DNA of 64,000 bases from Alligator mississippiensis (lineage: Eukaryota; Chordata; Crocodylia; Alligatoridae). The position numbers were made by a program, and so were the translations under genes. The notes beneath the pieces were generated by a model. That model ran no database searches, had not been told where the DNA came from, and saw only the letters and a program-made list of their open reading frames with translations. The stretch spans positions 21,398,501 to 21,462,500 of the forward strand of contig NC_081835.1 in assembly GCF_030867095.1 (NCBI RefSeq), read 5' to 3'. Shown in pieces: positions 35,337 through 46,679 of the stretch. How positions within the stretch are numbered: the stretch's first letter is position 1; the number at the start of each line of letters is the position of its first letter.

Positions 35337-35453
35337 TTTTGTCATTGGCTATAAATCCTATCTACACTGTGGATGATGGATCACTGAGCAACTGCCCAGG
35401 TGACGGGGATTCTATGGAAGAAGTAGTTTGTGGTCTTCCTCTAATGTCAGATG
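35337..35453 (+). CDS. Candidate coding exon
   Basis: Acceptor TTTTTTAG and donor ATG/GTAAGA frame a 117-base segment. The open frame reads LAINPIYTVDDGSLSNCPG and then DGDSMEEVVCGLPLMSDG, acidic and soluble-looking. Its reading phase does not fit directly onto the preceding candidate exon (two bases left there, two bases needed to complete only one codon here), so the two cannot be adjacent exons as drawn. Either one is false, they are alternative, or a splice site is mis-chosen. Confidence 0.25.
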
Positions 35454-35634
35454 GTAAGAAAGAGGAAATAAAATAATTAAAGTCAACATTTTCCTAGAAT
35501 TCCCACTGGTAACTGCTATTCTATATATAGGGGAAATTATGATACTCTTAGATGAATATTAGCAAATACTAGTGTTTGAAGGATGACTAAGATTGCTGGC
35601 AAAGTCTCAATGAGATTTAATGTGTAATCTACAC

Positions 35635-35647
35635 CAGTGGTTCTCAA

Positions 35648-35681
<34 letters not shown>

Positions 35682-35973
35682 AGGACCCACTTGTAAACAC
35701 CAGTGGCCAGTCCCAACCCAGTGCCCCTCACTTCTAACCTGCTGCTGCCCACCCCCAGATCCCCAGTGTGTGGGGTAGGGGTGGGTGTGTGGGGCATGGG
35801 GCAGGTCCCAAGCAGCCCCTTGAAGGCTGGAACTCTGGCAGGCTGCAAGGGAAAACCAGTTTCCTATGTTTTCCTCATTTAATGGAGATTCCATTTTTAA
35901 AGTTTGTTCATGACCCTTTCATATATTCTTGCAACCCACTTTTGGGTCATGACCCACAGGTTGAGAAATGCTG
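35635..35973. mobile_element. hAT-type element with poly-T run and 8-bp TSD
   Basis: Ends are CAGTGGTTCTCAACC and its complement GGTTGAGAAATGCTG, flanked by ATCTACAC (35627-35634) and AGCTACAC (35974-35981), seven of eight identical. Just inside the left end is a run of about 29 T, a microsatellite expansion. The right interior ACCCACTTTTGGGTCATGACC is typical of this family. Non-autonomous. Confidence 0.85.
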
Positions 35974-35989
35974 AGCTACACAATTATGC

Positions 35990-36870
35990 CTCTTACCATG
36001 CCTCGTGTGCATGGTAGGAAGTGCAGTTGTGGGGTTGAACATTAGATCTCATTTTGCCTTATTGCTGTTGCAGGGGGAACCTGATCCCGGGCTCCCCCTA
36101 CCCCAGCAAGAAGTGAGTTCCCATGGTTGGGAGTCCCCTCAAGTAAGGGGCTTCAAGCTGTGGGGGCACCTCATGCACCCCCAAGGCTGGGAGATATAGC
36201 TGCCATGATCTCCCAGCCCTGGGGGTTTCATGCATCCCTGATGCTGGGGAATAGTGGCTGCAGTGATCTCCTAGACCCAGGAGTTTCACGCAGCCTGGAG
36301 GCTTAGGATTAGTGGTTGCAGCGATATCCCAGGCTGGGAAAGGGGGGTGGTGGGTAACAGGTGCAGTGATCTCCCAGCCCGGGGAGGTTCATGCAGCCCT
36401 GAGGCTAGGGAATCACAGCTGCAGCCCGTGGCTGCCGGGACCCAGATGTTTCCTGGCACCAGGAAACATGCTGCCAGGGACCCAGCATCTGCAGCTGTGG
36501 GACTCTGGGTCTTGGCAGCTGTGGGGTGCTGCTGGGACCCAGAGCCTGCAGCTGCTGGGGCCGAGAGTCTCCAGCAGTTGTAGGACTCCCAGCCCTAGCT
36601 GGGGAAGGTGCACCTCTGTGGCAGTGAGTCCTGTTATATGACAGGGCCCCAGCTGTAGGGGAGACCATGCTATATGTGCAAATTAAAGCTCGATAGCAAC
36701 CAGCTGTAAAGTTAATATACATTTTTGAGGTCTAACTTTATAGCTGGTTGGACCTCTTTATCATGTCTCAGCCTCTTGAAGGCTCAGATCAAGTGCAAGT
36801 ACTTTGCATGTATAGCTGGTCTGTAGGTAATTACACTGTTAACCAGTTAATTGCAGGATACCTGTAATGT
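35990..36870. repeat. GC-rich interspersed repeat with minisatellite, copy 1
   Basis: Shares several segments with 46680-48060: the right part TGCTATATGTGCAAATTAAAG, GCAACCAGCTGTAAAGTTA matches TGTTATATATTCAATTTAAGG, GGAAACCAGCCATGAAAATG there, and the GGGCTCC...CAGCAAG phrase near 36090-36110 also recurs. It contains a 58-base tandem repeat (36201-36425). No coding domain; overlapping frames of 60-109 codons are compositional. Confidence 0.5.
36201..36425. repeat. ~58-bp minisatellite, about four units
   Basis: Units begin TGC(C/A)(A/G)TGATCTCC at 36201, 36259, 36317 and 36362; spacing 58, 58 and 45 bases. Each unit contains a CCCAG.CC..GGGGTTTCATGCA-like segment. The third unit has a local deletion and substitution. 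Confidence 0.7.
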
Positions 36871-36876
36871 GTAGAG

Positions 36877-37064
36877 CGGGGGTGGGCAATTATTTTGAGC
36901 GGAGGGCCGTTTACTGAGTTTTGGCAAGCCATCTAGGGCCGCATGACAGACAGACAGGGGCAGATAAATATTAATTTTCTAAATTTTTTAGGGGCCCCAT
37001 GGGCTGGAAAAAATGGCCTGGTGGGCCACATCTGGCCCGCGGGCTGCATTTTTGCCCACCCCTG
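36877..37064. mobile_element. hAT-type element with perfect 8-bp TSD
   Basis: A compact 188-base element. Ends CGGGGGTGGGCAATTA and, reverse-complemented, CAGGGGTGGGCAAAAA. A perfect 8-base duplication GTGTAGAG flanks it at 36869-36876 and 37065-37072. Interior AGGGCCGTTTACTGAG and CATCTGGCCCGCGGGC are typical of the family. The truncated copy at 46350 is a close relative. Confidence 0.92.
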
Positions 37065-37072
37065 GTGTAGAG

Positions 37073-38550
37073 GAGGCTTCAATCTACAAACCTGTCACTG
37101 AACCTGAAGTCCTTTTTATTATCCCTTTTCATATTTTCATCAAAGGAGATAGGTACTGAATAAATACTGAGATGGTTCCAGCTCTGTTGGAAGACAATGA
37201 GAAACTTTTTGTTGACTTCCCTTTTCTGTGGACAGAATTTCTCTGGCTGTTGTACTCCTCTTTTAGTTAGGATATGCTGATGCTGCTCTTTCATCATGAA
37301 GAGAAACAACCAAATGAATTAATGCCAAGAACATATAACCAGACTGCCAAAGAAGCCAGAAGGATAAATTGCATTCATTCTGTACTTACAGAAGTGTGGT
37401 TTTTCATTTTTATATGACTGAGGCAAAGAAGAAGTAATAGTGAATTAATGTTGTTATACCCTTTCTAAAGAAACCAGTGCTGACTATTCCTTTGTGTTTC
37501 AATAAAACAGATATGGGAGTCTTTATGTATGATCCATTTAGCAGTTAAGAGTAAACTGTACAATGTATTTTCCACCTTTTTCCTATCCTCATACTTGGAA
37601 TGCCCCCCAAAACAAGTGAAAATTTCAAATTGTATTAGGCCAAGCTCACCCCTCCCTTCCAAAAATTTGATATAAGGCTGTTAACAGCTGACTGGTTTGG
37701 ATTGTTTTATTGTTTTATCATGAGACTGTTACTTTACAACAGTTTAAATATGCTTTTTCTCTTTCATGATTTTCCAATTTCTCCTTTGTATTGCAGAACT
37801 ATATTGGATGAGGTAAAGGAATAGAATCTTTACCATCAGGTATTAAAGACTGTATTAACTTTTTGCTGTTGATTTGTTATAAACCTATAATTCATTGTGG
37901 GTTTGTGTGGAAAATAATGGCCGTTATCAGTCAGTTTGTGTTCCTTTTCTTTATAATAGATGCTGTTTTTGTTATATTCCTATACATGACTTCATCGGTA
38001 TGTGTTTAGTTATTCTGCTGTAGTTAACATTTTTCATTCTGTGCCCTTTTTCCATTAAATCAAAGATTTGGAATGGGGAGAAGTTGTTTCCCCAGGGGAT
38101 GGAGCACTATTTCTATATCTTTAGATTGTTGGTTGTAAATAGGAAACTTATTTATCTGGAAATCAAAAGAATCCTTCCTTTCTGAAGTGGTAAAAATACG
38201 TCAGGAAATAAATCTTTTTTTTTTTTTTTTTTTTTTTTCAAAACTCATTTTTTTTATTGGTGCAAGTACACCAATCAAGTTGCAAAATTGGTGCAACTTT
38301 TTTTGTAATTGTTTGCCCTCATTTATACCGGCTGCTACTGGATATTTCAGTAGTAGGATACACACTTTGGAAATGTTTAACTAGGATGAAAATTAAAATG
38401 ACTTCTATTTTTAAATTAGATTCTTGCTTTTGGAAACTCAACGGGCTGTATGTTACAGCTTGTGGGAGTGCTAATTAGGAAAAATGATATCTTGACTGAC
38501 CTGTCTGGGCACCAAAATGCCTGCTAATGAAGGCTGGATGAATGAACAAT
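37073..38550. other. AT-rich noncoding with poly-T; possible microexon
   Basis: A T run of about 27 bases lies at 38214-38240. At 37797-37812 a 16-base segment is flanked by a good acceptor (CTCCTTTGTATTGCAG) and donor (GAG/GTAAAG); such a microexon is possible but such pairs arise by chance. Otherwise nothing seen. Confidence 0.35.
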
Positions 38551-38559
38551 GCCAGTGGT

Positions 38560-39030
38560 GAACAACATGCTGATTTTAATTCCTTCATGGGCAGTGAATA
38601 ATGTATTCCAGGTTTGTATAACTTCTGGGCTGCATGCGTGGCAGGCTGCATCAGCATTACCAGTACTAGCCATAACCTCTCCTCCACCCCATCCTACCTC
38701 AGTCCACTCCACTGTGTGAGCCATGGCCCCTTCCCCCATTCGCCCTGCCCCAGGTGCACCACCCTGGCCCCCACCCTCAGCTCCCTGGTTGCAGGGTCCC
38801 TTGCTGCACCATGCTGTGTGCGTGCTCCAGGCAACCAACGGTTCCAGCACTACCCCAGGGGCAGGAGTGAGAGCTGGAGGAGGGACAGGGAGCCTGGAGA
38901 CTGTGGCTGCTGCTGCATGTATAGTAAGAGAAGGGTTGACAGCTGGATGGGAATATGGGAGGCCACAGGTGGCCACAGGAACCTCTTGTGGCTGCATGTA
39001 GCCTTTAGGCTGCCAGTTGGATGGCTCTGA
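38560..39030. mobile_element. Probable hAT-type element, GC-rich
   Basis: The right end, GGCTGCCAGTTGGATGGCTC, resembles the right end of the 22.5-23.15 kb element. The left end GCCAGTGGTGAACAACAT is a plausible but eroded complement. No target duplication found. Frames of 92-173 codons on both strands are compositional. Confidence 0.35.
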
Positions 39031-39704
39031 TATTTTCTGTTGCAAGACCTGTCATATCTCTTAATATCCAAGTCCCTTGCCCTAGTTTTTCTAGTGACTA
39101 TATAGGACCAAATTCTCAGAAAATTTATGCCAGCTATCACTTGAAGCTCACTAATAAAGGGCTTCAGTACTGCACAGAGATTATGCTGAAGCCTTCCTCT
39201 CTGGGGGGACAATAATGAAGTGAGTTTGCTATAGGCCAACAGATGGAATACTTTTTTCTAGAAAATCACTTTTTAAAAAATGACCAAACATGAAATCAAA
39301 GTAGTAAAATACTACTAGATGGATTAAACAGTTGCTATGACATGACATAATGACAAAAAACCCCAGAGGATTTATTTCTAATGTTAACAACATTACTGCA
39401 TGTAGCTAAAACCTGACAGAATTGTCCATAGCATGTTATACTTTCTGAGGATTTTTTTACATTCCATATCAGTATTCTGTGGGTCATGTATGTGGCATTG
39501 ACTGATTTGTACAATGTGGGTTTTTTAAATGTGTGTGTTAGACGTGAAATATAGAGACTACTCAAAGTGTGTATGCAAAGTGAAAAACAGTATATATATT
39601 TACTGTTTATTTTTATTTGAATAAATCATAATAGATTAGGGAAAATAAAAAGGTATAAAAAAGTAGTATCAGTTGTATGAATGTGGCTTTGTCATAATCT
39701 GTTG

Positions 39705-39945
39705 CAGTGAGTGCCATCTTTTTTGGCAGGTGTGTCACAAACTAGCCCTGCCCTTTCCCCGAGTACCATTTTGATTTCCTTCCCTTGCTAGATCTGCTGT
39801 GCTTTCTGCTCCATACTTTCTACCTGACCTGATGCTCTGCTTCCTGCTGTATCTACTGCTGTACTGCCTGTACCATCCCTGGTCTGCCACGTGCCACACA
39901 TAGAGGCTGCCCGTGCCACTTGTGGCACGTGCTGCACAATGTTCT
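39705..39945. mobile_element. Possible hAT-type fragment
   Basis: GGCAGGTGTGTCACAAACTAGCC near the left and GTGCCACTTGTGGCACGTGC near the right recall the interior of the 11.62-12.13 kb element (GCCAGAGTGTAGCACAC, AGCACGTGTGCC). Ends and target duplication are not clear. Confidence 0.3.
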
Positions 39946-42890
39946 ACTGAAACATTTACAATGACGTAACGTTTTTGACCTGTCACCATAAAATATTGTA
40001 GATAGACAAGAGAATGTACCAGTTGGTCCTCATTGTGTAAAACCCTATACATGATATTAATAAACTGATAACATTTTAATGAGGTTGAGATGTTGCATCA
40101 TAACTGGATGCTGAGTAAATCCAATATAAAATATCTTGTATACAACATTAGTTTTCCTGATAATTTACTTAAAAGATGATTAGTTATGTTTAGCTTCTGA
40201 TTTGAATTTGGTTGAGCCAGTGAACAGGATGCAGTCTCTTTTTAAATACTGTGGACATATGTTTATTATTTTCATAAATATAGCAAGCATTTTTTCTATT
40301 TTGAATCTTCAAAATTCAGAGCTGCCTTATACCATTCACCTCAGGTAATGGGATATTTGTCATCAGTGACATTTCAGCTTTTTATGGGGAGGTTTTTTGT
40401 TTGTAGGTTTTTTTAAAAAAAACAAACAATCTTCAATATTAGAAACAGGAAAAATTCTGCAGTTGTGAAACATTTTATGGATCCTTAATTTTAGTGTATT
40501 TATAACTTTGGCTTCTCTCTTTTAATGGGAAATATAGTTAAATGCCTAATATTATCTCTTCTTTCATTTTGAAGATTCAGGCATCAGCATAAACTCAAGA
40601 TCTACTGCTGTGTCTTTCAGTCTAACCCTGCCCAGAACTGTCCTCAAATTAAATACATTAGCACCAAATAGGGAAAATGTCTCCTTACTTCAGACTTTGC
40701 TTGTGCTTGAAAGTTACATTGGTTTTCTTGAGTTGTTTTAAAAATGATTTACTTCAATTTGTCAGCCACATTTTAAATCAGTTTGCAGTGTGTTTGTATC
40801 TTCTTAGCTTAGATGTCTCTGTAGGCTAAATACTGTGTACAGCATTAACTTTGCAAAACGATAGAAAACTTGAGGAGGGGAGTTTTGAGCCCAGCCTATC
40901 TGCTGTACGAAGCTGCTTCTGCAGTAAAGTTGAATCTTGTCTCTGCTTCTTTCTTCTGCTGCCGATGGAATGGACTGGGGCTGTAACTGAGGAAAACCAG
41001 GTAGGGCCACTTCTACTGCATAAAGTATTGCGTGGAATCCTTCACGGCCTGGAAAATGGCTAGGTACAGACATTCAAAAAGCCTGAGGAGGAATCAATCT
41101 AAGTTACGCAGTTTTCTGTAAGCGGTGTAGTTTAGATCAGTAGTGAACAGAACACGCATCTGCCCTTTGCCTGGGGGCAGGGGGAGAGGGAGAAAGGGGG
41201 AGCAAGGGGCAGGGCAAATCTTATACTCGTCATTTTAAAACCATTTTCAGCCATTTTTAAACTAGTCTGTGTCAAACTTCTCCTCTGGGTATAGACCAGT
41301 TTTGTGTGCTAAACTTCTGTTCTGTTACAAGTATAGACTAGTTTCTGATCGCTTGTACTGATAAAAGCAGAACGTCTGTACCTGGCCATGGGTCCAATGT
41401 GGGTCCTGTTATTAAGAACATTGAGACAGGCACAGCTTCCTAATTGCTGTTTTCTCACTTGCTTTCATCTTACTTACTATCTCTTGTCTGAGCACCCTAC
41501 TGTAGTCCTCATGATGTCTTTTTATTATCCAGTAAGATGAACCATTTTCAAAGCCTTTCAATTCCTGTAGGATCTGATTGCCTCCCCATCTATATGATGT
41601 AGTTGGCCATGTCCTATTTTCCAGTATCTCTACCTGGAATCTATACTCTCTCCCCACTTTCAGGACACTACCTTTTTCCTAAATACATGTGCACTTTCAT
41701 CATAACCTCTCAATATTTCAGTATATGTCCATGCCAATTTTTATTTGATAACATATTTAGGTACTTGTATGGTAGAGCTGTGAAGCTCTACTTATTTCAA
41801 GCGACTAGAGAATTGCAAGTCAGAGGAAAAAATGCAAGGAATTCACAAAAAAAAAAAAAAGCCCCTCCAAAAAGTGGGTGGCTCCTCATGTTTGGCCTGT
41901 TCTCCTGATGCAGTACTATAAAGTTGGTCCTGGGTCAGAATTATTTTACCTTGCATCTGGCTAGAAGCAATTCAGGTGCCTGTCATTTCCATCAGTATTA
42001 CATTTAATCACAAAGCTGGTGCTAGAAAGCTGAACCCAAACCCAAACCTGGCAGCAGTGAAACACTGGTTTCAAGTATAACCTAAAGGTAAAAAAACAGC
42101 TTTCCTGTTTAATGTTTTGGTGGACATCCAAACAGTTCACTTGCTTGGCTTTATGTTGGAGGCAGACTGTAAATGATTTTCTAACTCCTAAAAATCATAG
42201 ACTACTAGAGGTTGCCATTATGAAAAAATAGCAAGTGCAAGTTGCAAAGGAACTTTAGTTGCAAAATATATTTAGTAATATTTAATTTTATACAAGCCCT
42301 CTATTAAATTAAAAGGCTTAATTCCGTGTTGTTGTTTTCCTTGTTTGGTCATTTACATAAATGCAAAGTAGGTATTAAAAAGTACCATCCTGTTTTAGTA
42401 GTGTTCTACATGTACTTAATTTGGTGTAAATGCAGAGCTTGGTATTTCATACTGCTTTAATAGTGTCTGTATATTTTCTCTCTGCTTATTGTACCAGTAT
42501 TCCTGATTATACAAAGACCTTTGTAACACTAGCAGTTTCTTAGATGTGACCTCTAACTATTTGATTACATGGCAAGAGCAGTAATATTCATACATGAATA
42601 AAATCAAGTTGTATTTAACAACAGAAAGGCTGAAAATCAAAGCTGCTGCTATTTATGTTTCCTGAAAAGTGACCATTCATTATCTAAAGTATCATGGAAT
42701 GGAGTTTAAGGAATTAAGATTCAAGAGCCTCAAAGGTTTAGAGGCAACTGATCTGGCTGATTCTGTTTCTTAATTTTGGAAAAAATACCTCCCTTATCTA
42801 TTGTGCCTTCTTTGCAAGTGGGTGTCATGTCAATTAACCTGTACTTACTACGAAGCTTGTGAGTTGACATGTGATGCCTGGGGCCTGATG
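39946..42890. other. AT-rich noncoding, no feature seen
   Basis: Almost 3 kb with only short frames and an A tract at 41846-41860. No repeat family or gene that I can support. Confidence 0.4.
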
Positions 42891-42899
42891 GGTTATACA

Positions 42900-43865
42900 G
42901 CTTGCAGGTAATGTAGCCCCTCCCCTCGACTCGCCTGCCATGACTTTGCTTTTAACTATCAAGAGAGGGGTTCAGTGAAAATCTTCCCAAAGGGGCTTCC
43001 CGACAACAGCTATACTCACAGTTGTTTTGGAGTGATGTTCCATGGGGCTCTGCCTTCCCTACACCCCGTCCACTCACCAACCAGTTACATGATGGTCCGA
43101 CATTGGCTTTGGTCTGGCGGGGCTTGCCCATGGTCTGCTTCGGGACAAGGGAAGAGCACTTGGCTGAATGGCTCAGCCAGCTCGTGTACCTTAGGTCTTG
43201 ACACCCAGACCCTTTCTCCCTATCCCTGGGACTTTCCTCCTTTCCTCATTTAGCTTTCCTTCTGTAGTCATCAAAAGAAATATTCTTCTGGAGAGGAGTG
43301 GGGTGTGGAGCCGCCTCCTCCTCCCCAGCTGTCTACAGGGGGCTCAAAACCCCTCCTCTGCTCTGCCTCTTCCAGAGGGGGTGCCCGCCTCTCCAGGTCA
43401 GGCTCCTGCAGGGAGCTGCAGTGCTTCCCCTGCTCTGTCTCCGGCTGGGGCTCAAAGTTTTCCCCTGCGCCACTTGCCTGTGCTGTGCTGGTTGGGCTGT
43501 GCCCTTCCCCTGTGGGAGCCTCAGCATGCTGGGCATGCTGCCCGCCAATTCTCTCCCTCTCTGGCTCCCCCTCCTCCCCGCAGATTCCATTGGGGCTTTT
43601 AAACTTCCCCGTGGTGGCCATGCTGGCCGTCGCAATTGGTCCAGCTGTTCCCTGCATGGGGAACAGCTGCTTAAACAGCCGGCGTAACGCTGGCTTGCAT
43701 GGCCACAGCTGCAGCTTCTGCTGCAGTCCCGGCTCCTAAGCTGCCAGACTGGCTAGAGGTATGTTCCCCCCTTGGGGGGGGCCTGTTTCTGGGTTTTGGG
43801 CCCCCCGGTGTTTACCTTCACCTCCTTTAGAGCCTGTGGGGGCGTGTCGCTGCCACATGACATGA
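42900..43865. repeat. GC-rich LTR-like interspersed repeat, copy 2
   Basis: The first third matches copy 1 at 3415-4640: AGTGAAAATCTTCCC..GGGGC, GTTGTTTTGGAGTGATGTTCC, and GGGCTCTGCCTTCCCTACAC followed by CCCGTCCACTCACCAACC. The later GC-rich portion gives overlapping frames of 80-144 codons on both strands that are compositional. The boundaries are set by composition; I found no target duplication. LTR identity is a guess. Confidence 0.4.
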
Positions 43866-45020
43866 CTTTGATTTTAGAAGAAATACATAGAGAATTGGAG
43901 ATTTTCAGTTGCTGGCATGATGTAATGTACTTTCTCCTTGCTTTTGACCTCTTTGTCTTTAAGTATAGTGGATGCCTAACTGAAAGCTGTCAGTGTTCTT
44001 TGGCCCCCCTCCCCGGTTGTGTTGGATCACAATGACTTCTGCATCTTCCTCCCACTTGCCTGCCATGCCTTGATGGGAAATTGCTATCTGGGAGGATAGA
44101 TGTTTCTTGGCTTATAAGTCAAGCTGATCTTCCACATGGCTCTACCCCCCCTGTACCCTGCTCCTTTCCTCTCGGGTTGATGGCCACAATTCCTTGGTGA
44201 TGGTGAGTGGAGAATACCTTGTGAAGTAACTTCTCAGCCTCTTCCAAGTTGTGAACTCGTAGTGTGTAGATTTCTTCTTAAGCTGGTCCAATCTCTACAT
44301 GACTACAATAGTCCGATTAACCAAGGACCAGTTCAGTTAACTCATTCAGATTTCTTCCTGGCCTGACACCAGACCTTTTTGCCCTGATTTCTTTGATTAT
44401 CCCCTGTGGGCTGGGTATCATTAGGCATAATTGTAAAGCAAGGCTTCAGGGAGTTGCCCTTTTCTTAGCTTTTCCTTTGCATCTCAGATATAAATGTTCT
44501 TGTAGTCTATAAAAACATGATGGAGTCTATGGGTGCCAGTTTTATTCCCTTGACTGCTGGTATTATGAAATGATGCTCTGAATTTTGTGTTAGGTAGAGA
44601 ATATGTTCACAATCATATTACTAGACTTTTTGATTTAGAAACTGATCTCTGTAGTCATTCAAGCTCAAGCTAGCTGCTTGTTGATTTTTAACTATTTTTT
44701 AATAAGACCTGCTGCAGAAGAAGAAAATATGAGACAATTAGATATGTGGGAGGATAATAGAAAAATATCATTGCGTGGTTTTTGCTTGTAAGATTTGGCT
44801 TTTATTTTTAGGGACAAGTCCCTTCAAAGATTACTGTATTTTTCTGTGCACAGGGAAAGGTTGTTGTTCAACTAATAGTTTTAAATAATGTACATAAAAA
44901 TTTGGTTGCTTTAGTCTTTCTTATGATCTATGACAAATTAAATATCCATTGCATCAAAGGTTTGAATTACAATAATATTGTAAAACAGCACCTTCCATGA
45001 CAAACAGACAAGATAATGTT
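43866..45020. other. Noncoding, no feature seen
   Basis: No supported gene or repeat family. Confidence 0.4.
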
Positions 45021-45024
45021 TCAG

Positions 45025-45255
45025 TGATGCTGTAGCCATGATGGTCCAGGAATTGTCAAAGTCAGACCTGATGTAGATTATCACATACGTGAAAGTTTGT
45101 CTAAATTTATCTCAACTATGCAGTTGGTTCAGCTCAGGATATCACCATAAGAAATCCTTGCCTCTTGCAGAAACAGATGAGAGAAATTATTGTAAACTTG
45201 AGTCAAGTTTTAATTTCAGTGATCTTGGTTGCATCACTGATATTCAAGCCTTTGT
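45025..45255 (+). mobile_element. Second Penelope-like subfamily fragment
   Basis: GATGCTGTAGCCATGATGGTCC, then GAAAGTTTGTCTAAATTTATC and AACTATGCAGTTGGTTC and AAATCCTTGCCTC, the same order of blocks as at 21630-21785 in the opposite orientation. The GTAGCCATGATGGTCCAGG start corresponds to GTAGTCGTGTTGGTCTAAGG of the main Penelope-like family, which is why I group them. Confidence 0.5.
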
Positions 45256-46345
45256 CAGCAAAATGAGAAACAAGATCAACCTGGACATTGAATTCAGATT
45301 TTGCATAAATTAGCTATAAAATCAACTCTATGTTAAAAAAGAGTATCCAGTTATATTAGGGTAATATCTTAGTACCTCATGCAAAGGATTCACCTGAATT
45401 GACATATCTCTACATGCAATTTGTAATTATTCTACATGCTAATTGCCTTATTTATCCAATGTAAAAAAGTATCTTTTCTGTGCCAAATGGCCACCCTGAG
45501 TACTATATTTCATCACAACCATTTCTTCTAAGGGGGGAAATACTAGGAAAAGGGCTCAAGGAGGTAAGGGCTGGGGGGAATTAATCACTCAGAGAGCACC
45601 AAGTTACTTGAAGGATCTAGGAAGTTTTCTTGCATGTTTCGCAGGAATAGGTTTCATGTTTAGCAGGAAAGCAAGAAGGTGGTATGGAAATTTTACATGG
45701 GGAAACTGGCTGCATTCCCAGAAATTCGGGGATGTATGATTTTGGAGCCAATTGCTATGCGATACTCCTCTGGCTTCAACTCTCCTACAGGCTTGGATCC
45801 TGCAGGAACTGCATTGCCTTTGGGTCTTTTCCACATTGGGCAGACAAGGAACTTGGAACTCTACCAGGTCCAAAAGGAAGAATGCTGAGCACAGCATTTT
45901 CCTTGTAGCTCATCCTCAAACATGTTTCACCTAAGTATTCAAATATTCCTGAAATTATGGTGATAATAGAAATGTTTACTATTGTCCTTAAACTACATGA
46001 AGAATATAACAAGTTACATGAAGGATCAAAAGAGTCTGCTAAGCCATGTCTTCTTCACACAAAATTACTTGTACGTACTTGCAACTTATGCCACTGAGCC
46101 TTATCTTAAATTAAGAAATAGAAGTCAAGTCTTTTAACCCTCAAAGAGGTTTTGCTCTGACCTATTTGAGACCATGAGTAGTAGAACAGCTTGGTGACTT
46201 TGAGCCGAGAGTTCCTGCAAATAGGGTTTATATAGCAGACACATACAGTACATTCTCTAACTTGAACTTTAAATACACAGACATTAAATATTATGCTGTA
46301 GTTTTGTTTTTTTATATTACTTGTTAGTTAATTTCTTGAGCTCCC
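45256..46345. other. Noncoding, no feature seen
   Basis: Frames of 69-97 codons near 45604-45908 on both strands overlap and have no recognisable motif. Confidence 0.35.
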
Positions 46346-46349
46346 CTTA

Positions 46350-46575
46350 AAGCAGGGAGGGCAATTTTGGGTGGAGGGCCACTTACCCAGTTTTGGCAGG
46401 CTGTTGAGGGCCGCATGGGTAGCCCCACCCTTTGACAGCTGCCTTGCCCCTTGGTCACCATCTTGGGACCAATATCCCAATGTCTTGGGAGCAGTGTTCT
46501 AGGGCCAGCACCAGTGGGGCCTAAGCGGGGCACAGGCTGGCAGAGATCGACAGGGAGAGTGGGGAGCTGGCCTGG
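46350..46575. mobile_element. Truncated hAT-type element
   Basis: CAGGGAGGGCAATTTTGGGTGG then AGGGCCACTTACCCAGTTTTGG, CAGGCTGTTGAGGGCCGCATGG closely follow the left part of the 36877-37064 element. No right end found, so the copy is broken or a longer relative. Confidence 0.6.
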
Positions 46576-46679
46576 CTCCATAGAGCCCCTGGCAAACAAC
46601 AAAGTTATTCTACAAAAAATGTGTAATAACTTTGTGGTTTGTTCCTATGCCACAAATTGAATGTGTGACCAGGTACTTC

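Noticed and set aside
34928..35453. Joining the two candidate exons into one coding sequence
   Set aside because: Phases do not match: two bases remain at the first donor, while the second needs one. They are listed separately at low confidence.
43198..43739. Overlapping 100-144 codon frames
   Set aside because: Same GC-rich repeat family as 3.4-4.6 kb; frames on both strands, no motif.
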